Positions 1-11,800 of a DNA stretch of 64,000 bases are shown one piece after another (the stretch's first letter is position 1; each line of letters begins with the position of its first letter). The stretch spans positions 124,001-188,000 of the forward strand of contig VZSE01014410.1 of the NCBI GenBank assembly GCA_013398275.1, read 5' to 3'. The notes under the pieces were generated by a model. The model saw only the letters and a program-made list of their open reading frames with translations. It had not been told where the DNA came from and made no database searches. Source of the DNA: Promerops cafer. Taxonomy: Eukaryota; Chordata; Aves; Passeriformes; Nectariniidae. Both the position numbers and the translations under genes were made by a program.

Positions 1-3000
1 AGGCAGGATCCCTCCTTACTGCTCCTAATGAGGCATTATGCAGGGAAAAGCAGTGGCTCAGAGAGGAGGGAGCTCACTGCATCCTCCCAGCCACCCCAGA
101 ACCCCAGCCCTGCTGCAGCCAGAGACACGGATACTGCTCCATGGGCTGACACCACTTACACACACTACCCATGTACCTACACCCATAAATACCTCCAAAA
201 CTATGAGCAAGGACCAACCTACTCAGCACAGCCACTGTCCCAGGGCTGCCCTCCTACCTTCTCCCTCCCTCCAGATGGACGGGGTTGGACATGGAAGGTA
301 ACAGGCAACACATGGCCTGTAGCAAGGTGATGGTATCTAGCTTGAACTCCATGTGAGCAGCCACAAAATCCCTGCCAGAACTTGATTTACTGCAACTAGA
401 TTGCCAGTTTTCAAGCAGTTGACAGGAGTGTCCCTGACCCCTGAGGCAGCAGCTGCCCTCCAGCCTGGGGTAGCTTGGTCTGCCCAGAACAGAATTTTTT
501 CCTTTAAAAGAACCCACCCAGAAGCAGCACTTGCTAAGGAGAGTTAGAAAAATATCTTATCATGAATCTTTTGACTGTATTTCTCTATCTTTCATCACTG
601 CACACATCACAAAATACATCTCACTGGGGACTGCTGCTCCTGTGCTCTTGATAAATAAGGGTCCTGCCCGGGGTTACCCGCGAGGCTCCGCGCCTGCTGC
701 CAGCCCTGGTGCCAACAAGCTTTCAGGGGAATTAATAAATAACAGGCAAGAGAGAGGGAAAAGGCTTTTTCGCAACTTCTGCCAAATTTTTTTTCCAGTG
801 CTGGCTGCAGAGCCCAGTTCTTGTGTCCTGGGATAAAATGGTTTGCTGTGATGGCAGCATCCCTCTGGATGACACTGCGGGCTTGGGTGTAAAGCAGGGA
901 TGCTGGCAACTGCACTGCACTAAATATCATTGCAATAATCAAAATTAATCTCCTCCCCATTGCAGCAGCATCTCTTTCCTCTCCTCCAGCAGCTGAACAG
1001 TCCCCACTGGGTGACACACCAGTGGTAATTGCCAACCATGGCACTTCCCCTAAAGACATCACCCCATGGCTGTGCAAACAGGGAGGAGGATGCCATGGCA
1101 TGTGGCAGGCAGGGACAGGAAGGGGACTTGGCTGCAGTGTTTAACCACAGTGGATGCTCTTCAAAAAGTTGCTCTCAGGTCTCTAAAGTAACACAATCCT
1201 GGCATGGAGCGAGTCAGGTGTTTCCATGAGCCCTGCCACCAGCCAAGGATCCAGCTCCCACATATGCAGCTCCCTGCATGCCAGTGTCCATCTGTCCTTC
1301 CCTCACACTGGTGACAGGAGCAGGGGGGATGCAGGACCTGTTTGCAGGGATGATGGGATGGTCGCGGTCCCTCTGGATGCTGCCTCACACCAGGGGTGTC
1401 ACAGCCCTTCAGCACTTGCAAACCAGCAACTGAACAATGTGAGCTCAGCTCCTCCAAGGTCTGCTCCCCTGGACAGCTGAGGCTTTTGGGGAGGTTTTTC
1501 CTTACTGCTTTTGACTTCCTCAACAGGTTCCTGTAAGAGGTGCTGCTGGAGGGATGCAGGCTCCCACTGCCAGCCCAGATAATTTCCTTCACCATGGGAA
1601 ACACTGCAGCCCTTGTAGCTCTGAAAACTGCACATCTCCCCCATCACACCAGGGCACCCTGAGCTTCAGCTGAGACCCTGGACCCCAGGAGAAAACCAAA
1701 AGGGAAATTGTCCCCCCATCCCTTTGCAATACCAGGGCAGCAACACTGGCAGCTTCCCTCTGCTCTTCCATTTCTAAAGCGTGACACACGGACATGTATG
1801 AAAAAAACAGGAGAGAGGGGGAAATAAAAACAAAAAGCAAGGCAGCAGAGCTGTAAAATCCCATGTGGAGATTCCAGCACTGGAAGGTGCAGCACTGCTC
1901 TCCTGCAGAGCATCCCACAGCTCAAGGGAATACTTGGCCCATGGGGACACATTCCTCTGCCAGCACCCAGCCAAGGTAGCTCCAGGCACAGATTACCCTA
2001 CAAGGGCAGGCCACGGCCGCAGGCGCTCGCTCCCGGCTCTGCTGTGCCAGGGACAGGGATGCCTGCCTCCTCTGCAGGGAACACGGGCAGCTGCAGCAGC
2101 TCCTGTGCTCCTGGGGGGTTCCCTCATACCCAGGTGCATGGGGGAAACGAGGGTGAACAGCTCCTTTTTGCTATAAGCTTGAGGGGTTTTTGTGATGGGC
2201 CATGGAGATTTTGGTCCCTGCAAATTCTGGGCTGTCTCAGATGCAGAGGTCTGTCTGCCCCTGGCAGGGAGTGGGATGCACTTGTCACTGCACTGCCACC
2301 TCTGCCAGCCACTCTCCTCTGGGAGGATGCTGAAGCCTAAAGCTGATGCCAGCTTTGCAGAGAAGTGGCCAAAGTTCCCTCGGTGGTGGAGATGTTCACC
2401 CAAGGGAGCAACCTCACCTGCACGTCAGCTGCAGTGGCAGGAGACTGCAGGGCACTGTGCTGCCCGTGGGAGAGGGAACAGGGACCCGCTGGGGACAGGA
2501 ACAGGGTGGGGTGGCCACCATCTTGCACCTCCTGCAAAGTGACCCCAGGGGCTTCTGTCCTCACTGGGCACAAGGGCAAACAGCTGCCTAAATGCTAATC
2601 TGCCACAAAAGACACCAAGTCAATTCCTGTGTGTCCAAACTCCTCATTTTCAGTGGCCCTGCTGCTGTCAGGGCAGGCATGTAGTTGTGTTGCAAAAAGC
2701 ACCTGCTTTGTGATTTTTCCCCTGCTTTTACCACAGCACAGGTGAGAAATGGTGATGCTCAGCACCCAGACAGAGTCTGCTGCTGAACGTGCTGAGAACA
2801 ACCACAGCAGCAACTCCAACACCTGCGAGGGGTTTGCTTTGAGGTGGTGGACATGAGGAGGTCCAGGGACAGTGCAGAAGGGGAGCGGGGTGGCCTCAGC
2901 AGTGGGCTGATGGTGCACAGAGGAACATGAGCACTGGGGTTATCTCAGTGTCCTCCCTATATTTGGTACTTCTTGAGAACCACTCAGAAAAGAGACAGAG

Positions 3001-5328
3001 ACTTCTGCAAGACCTTGGCACAGATGCCTGGAAACCTTCTTCCTGCATGCCACAGGATTCGGAGAGAACAAACACTGGAATGCATAGAGCATGGAAAATA
3101 TTAAAGATACTACAGCAAGAGATCCCTGAGGGTGGTGAGCCCTTGTGAGCCTGCCAGCGTGTGACAGACCCCTGAGAACATCTCCATGTTCCTGACCAAA
3201 ACATCTGCAGCTCACACAAAGCCAACCTCAGCCATGCACATTCTCTCTCTCTCACATTCACATCACCTCCCAAAACTGAGACAGCAGAAACCTCAGAGTG
3301 GCCAGAGAAGAATGAAGGCAGCCAGATATGCAAAGCATGTGAGATGAAAGGCTGGATGTGAGCAGAGTGATGGGGAGAGGAATGTAAAGCACTGAGACCA
3401 CAGTGAGAACTGAAGAGTCTCAGCTTTCTGCCACTTCAAGGACAAGGAAAATCCAGCGTAATGGAAACACAACTTATCTAAATCTCATCAAAGGAGAAAC
3501 ATTTCCATGCAAAACCTGAATCAGCAGAACTTGCAGCTATACATTTGCATTCCTCAGCTGAACACCCTTGGCCATCCCTTGGAAGGTCCCATGCTGGAGA
3601 CCATCCCCAAGCACTGTCTTGCAGAGACCAAGTGCTAGCCTAACCCCTGGCCAAAACTGCCATCAAACAGCTGCTTCACAGGCTTGTTAGGCCTTACTTT
3701 GAAGCAAAACACAGAGACCACTGTGAGAAAGGAGATCCTGTCTGGGTAGAGTCCCTTGGCTCTATTATTGTATCTCTGTTCTGTATCTAAGCCATGTTCA
3801 CCCAGACCCATTCCAAGCAGGTCCCCACCACACACAAGCAAGGCTCTGCAGGAAGCACAGGGATGCAGTGGTCAGGGATGAGACACGTAAGGAAGCCAAC
3901 CCTTGCTCTGGAGTCTTGCAGGTATTCAACTGGTGCTCCCCGCTCCACTTGGGTCTTACTGTCCTGAGAATGCCTGGTAAAAAAAATCACAAGACCACAT
4001 ATAAAAGTGGCTTTTGGAGGTTTTTTCCTTTGCTTTTCAAAGGCCAGAGGAATCAGGCAGATGAAGAGTTTCAATAACTTCTTTCAAGTCTGATGATTTA
4101 AGTGTGGTGATTTTGCCATACAGCCATGATAGAAGAGCTGCATGGGAAACCCTGGATCCACGAGACAGAGCAACCCATGAGGATCAGCAGCAGCATGACT
4201 GTGGGGATGAGGGAAGCTCAGAGGACCTGAAACATTGCGAGTGTGCCATGGGAGGAGAAAACTGTGCTGCTGAGCTGCTATGATGGCACTTGAGAGGATT
4301 GTGTGCCTACCAGAAACCTCACTGTGCTTGGAGCTGTGCAGGCAGAGCCAAAGAAAAGCCCTTCCTCTAGCAGTACTGAGATTTTATAGAGAAATACAAA
4401 GTGTGGGAGAAAGACAGACTCAGCCCCAGACCACAGATGGTGAAGTGAAGACTGAGGGCATGCATGGGATGCAACATTAACCAGATCTCCTACACCCCAG
4501 CCCGGTGCTGCGCTGTAGAATTGTTGCTACAGGCTCATAATCGTGGGATAAAACAGACCTGGGTGTCTGAGGAGAGATGAAACAATTCAATAAAAGCATG
4601 CTAGAAACAATTTCTGTCTGGTTTGTAAAAACAGGAGCCCTGCACCTCTGTCTCTCTGAGCAATTGCTGAGTTTCTGCATCAGCTCAACACAGGAAGAAA
4701 GGCTGACATGAGCACAACCTGCACACCAGGACACACTGATGGGGAGGGAGACCTGTTTGTGATCATTATTACAGAGTGAAGAGAAAAAGAGGCGCTTGCT
4801 ATGACACAGGTTGCCTAAGGGGTGAAAAGATGGTCTGAGCAAGGTGATGGTGTGGAAGGACATCCAGTCCTCACACTCAGATTGTTCATCTGCCCCCAGA
4901 GCTCCTCTAAGCAAGGACAATGTCTTTCCTGCCCTTCTCCCTGCTATCACTGTCAGGGAAAGCTCATCCCAAAAAATGAATAAATCGTGTTTTCTGGAGA
5001 GGGGCCACCCCTGTGGCAGGCACAGACACAACCCTGGGCCTGCAGCCACCACCAGGAAAACCCATGGGCTTAACTCAGTACTGAGATATCCCCCACAGCA
5101 ACATCTTTTGCAAGAAATGAAAGAAAAGATGATATCATCTCTTTGGAGGGCTGCCCAAAGACATGCTGTGATTTACAGCATGGAGCCCAGGAGCACACGG
5201 GAACTGCTGCTCCAGTGTCACACGAGCTGCTTCTCCTCTGGTTGTGCCAAGGACTGCATCCTGAGAGGTGCTGGCCAAGGGCAACCCCATTAAAACCAGT
5301 TTATCAGGTGTTCAGCTCTCAATTGATC
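1..5328. other. 3' flank of ATP2A3, no gene recognised
   Basis: Only short overlapping frames without family likeness were seen on either strand. Part of it should be ATP2A3 3' UTR and possibly the true C-terminal exon. I did not find a clear minus-strand AATAAA signal. No CR1 fragment was seen. Confidence 0.6.
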
Positions 5329-5381
5329 TTAGCATAGAGGCTGCCAACACAAAATAAGGATGGACAGAGAGAGGTGGAAAT
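5329..5381 (-). CDS. Candidate ATP2A3 C-terminal exon (low confidence)
   Basis: This is the nearest strong acceptor below exon 20 on the minus strand: a pyrimidine tract of about 19 bases ending CCTCTCAG. With the G left by exon 20 the frame reads DFHLSLSILILCWQPLC and stops at TAA (5331-5329). SERCA3 isoforms differ only in such short tails, so the position is right. The peptide, however, does not resemble the mammalian SERCA3a ending, and other AG sites exist in 1-5328 (for example the acceptors above 5109 and 1532). Treat it as a hypothesis. Confidence 0.25.
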
Positions 5382-5747
5382 CTGAGAGGAAAAAAGAAAG
5401 GGATCCTGTTACAAATCAGTGTTTGATTTGTTTTGCTTTATAAGCAAAGGGATCCAGTTCCTGGAGGTTCGAGAGGAGTTGAATTAATAACCTGTGGCAG
5501 ATTTATCTAATGCCCCAGCTCCAAAGGGAGCATTTCAAGCAGATGTAATTACCAACTGCTCTGCCAGGCGTGGCACCAGGAAGGGAGCAGGAGAAAAAGC
5601 CCCTTTGCACAGCAAAGGTGGGTGAACATGCAGGTGCAGACATCACACGAGCAGAGGAGGTGAGCGAGGGGTCCACAAAGCCACCAGGAACCCCAAGCAA
5701 AGTGCCACAGAGGCACCCTAACCCAGGGTGGTCCAGAACATGCTCAC

Positions 5748-5865
5748 CATCCAGGTGGTTGCGGGAAAGGTACTTGAGTCCTTCGTCCAGCAGGATCACA
5801 GGCAGGGAGATCTTCATCACAACCACCCACTGTGGCCAGCTCAGGGGGGTCACCTGGAAGATGAG
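5748..5865 (-). CDS. ATP2A3: ATP2A3 exon 20 (residues 955-993): M10
   Basis: It encodes LIFQVTPLSWPQWVVVMKIS, then LPVILLDEGLKYLSRNHLD and one G. This is M10 and the start of the C-terminal tail. SRNHL rather than an ARNYL-type sequence marks SERCA3. It is 118 nt, with acceptor CTGCAG and donor GTGAGC. Reading through the donor gives an 80-residue low-complexity tail without family likeness, so splicing to a further exon is expected. Confidence 0.95.
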
Positions 5866-8800
5866 CTGCAGGGTGGAAAGGATTGGACACGTCAGTAGGG
5901 AAGCAGGTGGGATATTTTGTTGTTTTAAGGATCATGTTGTCTGGCAAAGGTTGAGAGAGGGTCATCCCAGGTATAAAGAGGGGGGATCCAAACAGGAGGA
6001 TTTATTCAAGGTCTGTCATGATCCAAGGTGGTCTTGGCCAAGATGTGTAAGAAAATATGTTCTTCACCTCTCCTGCACATGGGGAAAGTGAGGCACAAGG
6101 TAGGACTGTGTGCTTATATGCTCACAGGTGCTTAGCAGGTGACAAGGGACAATGCAACCTCCTGGGTACAGAAACACACTGCATCTTAAGCACCTTTGGG
6201 CATCAACCAAGGCATCCCCAACCTTGCAAAGGAAGGAGAAAACCCCTAAGGGGCTGAACCCCCTTCTGGAGATATCTAGAGCCTTTGCATTGCCCATAGG
6301 GAGAGCTGCTGACTCCTGGCTCATGGGGCAGAATGACTCCTATATTCCATGCTGGGTTGAGCCATGGGACCTGGAACAACTATCCCAGAAGTTTCCAGAC
6401 CCAAAGATTGCTCCAGGGATGTCCTTGTCCACAGAAGGCACAGGGAGGTGACAGAGGGCACTCACAGGCATGGGCTTGACATAGAGGATGAGGAAGTGCA
6501 GAGCCATGGACATGATGATGGCCCCCAGCAGCCAGATATTGAGCCATGGTGGCATCCGCAACAGCGACTGGTTCTCGGAGACACTGTGAAAGTGAGGGGA
6601 CAACGTTAGCCCCAGAACCCTGCCCATGCTGGGAATTTCATTTCCCTCCAATGTGCAAGGCCATATGCTATATCCTTTCTTTTCCAGGCTGTTCATCTTC
6701 AGGCTTTGCTGAAAACTGCATGTGGATGCTCAATACAACCAGCAATGCATGGATAAGGGCCAATCATTAATGACCAAATCACTAAGGAGTGCAGATCCAG
6801 TCCTTCCTTCACTGCTCTCAGCCACAGCACACTGCCTTGGAGGAGCTTCTTTATGGAAAACCCAGTGGTCCCCTGTGAGGATGCTCTGAACAGCTCTGCT
6901 GAGCCAAAGCAAAGCCCTCAGCCCACCCACAGATACTCAAAGAGACCCTGCACAAAGTCAGTCATGCACAGAGCAAAGAGAGCAGCCCTGTGGCCACCAC
7001 ACCTGTTCAGAGCATTGCACATTTCGATTGTCACCAGCACAGACAGAGCCATCGTCGTTGGGTATCGCGACTCGAAGATCTCACAGTCAATTCCTTCGAA
7101 GATGGGGTTGTCCTCAGTGCACCTCATGAAGTTCCTCTGTCAGCACAGGAAACTGCTGGTAAATATAAGGCAGAGCAGCAGGAAAGGCAGGAGAGAGGAG
7201 GAAGAGTCGACTGGTTGGGGGGCACGCGATGACCTGGGTCACTGTCAAATATCCCATGGCTCAGAGCAACCAATAAACTGCCTACAGTGACCCAGCTTCT
7301 CTTGGGCTTGGGCCTTAGGTATGGCTGGACAGGGGCTTTGAGGCTCTCAGGTGCAGTTAGGAAGGAGTTTGAGCACACACATCAGAAATCCATCTTGCAT
7401 TGCACATGCCATTGGGATGTGATAGCACCTGCTTTCCCCCTACCCTGCAGTTTTCACATTAGCTATGTAATGCAATGCGAGAACAGATCCCTTCCACTGT
7501 GGGATGAGGCACAGAAGCTACTTTCAGCTTCTCTGAATCTTTCTGAATCTGAAACTTCCACTAGCATGCTGGCGGCTGGCAGAAGCAAGGCTGGAAACAG
7601 CCTGAGGGAGAGAATTTGCTTCTGTTTTAAATTACTGTCTTCTCCACTAGGAATTTGGGAATGCAACAACCAACACAGAGGAAAGGCAGATGAAAGACCC
7701 CAACACGTGAAGGCATGCCCTCACCCATCTGCTCCAGCTGCTCCTGTTCCCCTCCTGACTCACCAGCTGATGGAAGGAGACCTGCGGTCCCTCGGCGTCG
7801 TACAGGAACCACCAGGTCGCTGCACCCACTGTGGCCAGGCCCACGTACACTGTGGCCAAGAGAGACACCCTTACCCCAGCAGCCAGAGAGGGGCCCCACG
7901 ACACCCCAGGCACATCCTAACAGGGCCCACCCGTGCCGGCAGCGCTCACCTCCAACGGCCAGGTAGCGGAAGAAGAGCCAGCCACTGATGAGGGGCTCCT
8001 TGGGGTTGCGGGGCTGCTTGTCCATGATGTCCAGGTCGGGGGGGTTGAAGCCCAGCGCGGTGGCCGGCAGCCCATCTGTCACCAGGTTCACCCACAGCAG
8101 CTGCACAGGGATGAGGGCCTCAGGCAAGCCCAGGATGGCTGTCAGGAAGATACTGCAGGGAAAAAACAAGAGATATGAAATTAGACAAGCTCTGGGCAGC
8201 CAAGGTTCTCTGTCATGCAAGGGGGAGAGAACATCTGGATCCAAAGCCCTGACCTGAATATTCACCCAAAGTTCTGCAGATGAACCCATAGCCCCTGATA
8301 AGGAACCTGTGGCCCAGCACTGAGTTTTGCAGCTAAAATTTGTTTCTGTTGCTATTAAAATTTGCTTTGCAGTTGTAACCCAACTATTGACATCCCCAGG
8401 CCACAAAGGCTCCCCTTCCCAGCACAAACACACATGCTGAAATGCAAGGGCAAAGTATGCCCAAGTGATCCCAAGGTTGTGCTGATGTTGCTGAGGACTG
8501 GGAGGGATGGCAGGGGCAGGGATAGCTGTGACTGGGTGACAACAAACATCTGCACCCAGATCAGGCACTCACATGGGCTTAAACAGGCAATAGTTTGCAG
8601 GGTAGCAGGATTGTAAAACTACAAAAAAAAAAAACCTCTCCCTGCCCTTGGGGAATGAGACACGGTGCCTGGGATTACCAGTCTGGGCACTACATGCTGC
8701 TGACTGCAGGTCACCTGTCCCAGGGGATGTGTCCCCCCACTGCTCTTCCCGCAGCATGGTGCCCGGTGTGGGAGGCTCTCACCAAACGACCTCGCCGACG

Positions 8801-11800
8801 TTGGAGGAGATGAGATAGCGGATGAACTGCTTCATGTTGTTGTAGATGGCTCTGCCCTCCTCAACGGCCGACACAATGGTGGAGAAGTTGTCATCAGAGA
8901 GCACCATCTCAGCAGCTGACTTGGCAACGGCCGTGCCCGACCCCATGGCGATGCCAATCTCCGCCTTCTTCAGGGCCGGAGCGTCATTGACGCCATCACC
9001 TGTCTGCACGAAGCCGTGGTTAGGACTGCAAGGGATTGAGCAGGGCGGGGAGGAGGGGACGGGGCGCGGCAGGGTGTCCCCGAGGGCTCACCATGGCCGT
9101 GATCTCATTGAAGGACTGGAGGTACTCGACGATGCGGGACTTGTGCGCCGGCTCCACGCGGGCGAAGCACCGGGCCGCCCGGCACGCCTGGCGCTGCTCC
9201 TCAGGGGACAGCTCGTCGAACTCCCGGCCCGTGTAGGCCTTGCCAGACACGTCCTCGGTCTCTGAGAAGATGCCGATCCGGCGGCAGATGGCCACCGCCG
9301 TGCCCTTGTTGTCACCAGTGATCATGATGACGCGGATGCCGGCCTTGCGGCACATCTCGATGGAGGAGGTGACCTCTTTGCGGGGAGGGTCCAGCATCCC
9401 CACACAGCCCACAAAGGTCAGGTTGTTCTGGGAGGAACACACCCCAGACCCACATTAACCCCCTGGGATGCATCCACTTCCCCCCTGCTGCTGGGAAACC
9501 ACCCTGGGCTTCACAGGGATTTCCCCTGGGAAGAAACTTTCCAGAGGTTTCCTACCAACTGCCCCATGGATGCACTCTACAGGATGCTCCCATCCCCTCT
9601 GCTCCTCCTCACATGTTTTCTCTTTGCTCCCCTCCTCCCCATCCCTCACAATGGTCTCCAAGGCCCTCTCAGCAGTCACTCCACAGGAAAACATGCTCAG
9701 TGAGATGGGGCTTGTTATCCTTCAGATTGGCCCCTGAGGTTTGCAGAGGAGATGAGCCATTACACTGCCCACAGAGAAACCAGAGGGAAAATACTGCTGG
9801 GACAGCTGGGAGTCTGTGGGGACACTCCGGGAGTAAGGAAGAAAGCTCCGGGGCGAAGCTGCGGTGCCGTACCTCGTAGTGGACGAAGGCGGCGGAGTCG
9901 TGCAGCTGCATGCTCTCCCTGCGGACAGGCGAGTCGAGGGTGGCCAGGGCCAGGCAGCGCAGGGTGTCAATGCCCATGCCCCAGTCCCGGATCCTGCCCA
10001 GGATCTTGTCCCGCACCGGGGCCGTCAGCGGGACCTTGGCAGTGCCCACGCGGACGTGGGTGCAGCGCTCGATGACGCTTTCCGGGGCACCCTGCGGAGG
10101 AGCGGAGGGCTCAGCGGCTGGAGTGAGGCCGGAGGATCGCAGGAAGAGCCAGAGGGAGGGAAGGCGCCAAGTTTGGGCAAAGGCAGAAGAAATCACCCCA
10201 AAATTGCAGCACACATCCCGGCCCTGTGGCTCAGGGCACTAGAGGGCAGCCTCCGACCGAGCGCACCGGGATCACACCCCGGAGCACCAACTCGCACCGG
10301 GTCAGCAAGGGCAGGATCTGCTGGAGCCAGCAAAACCTACATATCCTCCCGAAATACTCCCACCCCACAGATCCCTGCTCCGACCTGCAGGGGATGAGGG
10401 CTGTAAATCTGAGCAGAAAAAAATGTGGGATACTCAGCGGATGCTTGTGATGCCTTTGCAATTTAGGAAAACATGTCCTTCAGCATCTCAGCCTCTCACC
10501 CCAGCCCTTCTGACCTTACAAAGGACCCTGACATTACTCTTTAATATAAAACTTGCAATCCTTCTACTGCACCTCTTAAAAAGCCCACCCAGGGCCACAG
10601 ATCCAGAGGCTTCAGAGAGTCCCAGCCTGACCTGGAGGGCAGAGTTCACCTACCCAGATAATCTCCCAGTGGGAACAACAATATCCAAATCTTCTCAGAG
10701 TCAGCGGGGAGAAATTCCACCGCATCTCTTCTCTTGGGAAGAAAATGCCCTATGAAACACTATTTTATTTCTGGTTACAGTGGAAAACTGGACATCATCC
10801 TTTGGGCATTACTGGCATCTGGAGGGTCCAAGCCTTTAATAAAGGCAAGTGCCCAAATTCTGCACGGGGGCAGCTCTTCCTTTCCCCAGCACCAGCACAC
10901 CCAGCACTTCTTCCTCCCTCTAAATCATCTCACCCCCTTTCTTCCCTAATCAATATGGCAAAGACTCACCTCCTCCCTGACCCCACCAGCCTACCTGCTG
11001 GATCCTGGATCCCCAGGCAGACAGAGTGTGAGAGGAACTGCAGAGCATCATCACTGCCCTGTGCAGCAGGGGCCAAGTGCTGCTGGGTGTGCAGGGGGCG
11101 GTGAACCCTGCAGGTGCTTTGCCCCTACCTTGACAAACATCTTGCTGCCAGCAGAGTTGTTGCCAGGCCCGGTGGGAGTGCAGTACACGGACATGGACTT
11201 GCGGTCCCGGGAGAACTCGAGGGTGCACTCCTTCCTCATCAGCTGCTTGATCACCTGCAGGAACAGCACCGGGCTGAGCCAGGACATGCCAGGGACGTTG
11301 GTGCTCTCTGCCTTGGCTGACAACCCTGCTGAGCCCCCGGGATGGGAGGAGAAAGGCAGCCACAGGAGCCAGGAAGGATGGGACAGGGCTGAAAGCTTAC
11401 AAGCTTTCCGTATCAGAAAGGAGTCAGGAGATTTATTACAACCTGCACAGACCTATCCTGGGAAAAAATGCTGGAGCAGAGAGCCCTTTGAGCAAGTGAA
11501 GACATTATAAAGCAGAGGAAATACAGACCCAAAATAAAGTGTATTTTCACCCAGGAGGACAGGAAGACTCTGGAGAAGGGGAATAGCCAGCACAAGATAT
11601 TTTCATGTCAAAAATAGATGTTTCCAAGGAGCAAATGTCACTGGGGCAGGCAAGGCTCTGGGGAATAGGGTTTGGTTCATGCTGGAGGGCAGCTGCTCAG
11701 TGCAGACTGGGCACCTAAAGATAACTCCAAACTTCCTCAGTGCAGCCAGAGCTCAGGCTATCACTCAGAGGGTCTCTCCTGCCCGAGCAGGGACTGGACT

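Larger units (their letters stand above)
5866..8782 (-). other. ATP2A3: Introns 19 to 15
   Basis: Intron 19 (5866-6465), 18 (6584-7002), 17 (7137-7763), 16 (7850-7949) and 15 (8153-8782) contain no repeats or other genes that I recognise, apart from a 13-base A run in intron 15. Confidence 0.8.

Noticed and set aside
1532..1545. Acceptor CTCTTACAG giving a three-residue tail (GTC, stop)
   Set aside because: The signal is acceptable, but it is 4.2 kb away, gives no recognisable peptide and is not better than many chance AG sites.
1767..1792. Possible SERCA3a-like terminal exon reading EMEEQREAA after a TTTAG acceptor
   Set aside because: It has no pyrimidine tract and the frame runs on far beyond the length of a SERCA3 tail.
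5503..5747. Unspliced 80-residue extension of SERCA3 after exon 20
   Set aside because: It crosses a good donor (GTGAGC) in the conserved position and the peptide is low-complexity without family likeness. Splicing is much more likely.
8846..9265. Long plus-strand frames opposite exons 13-15
   Set aside because: They are antisense shadows of GC-rich SERCA exons and have no likeness to known proteins.
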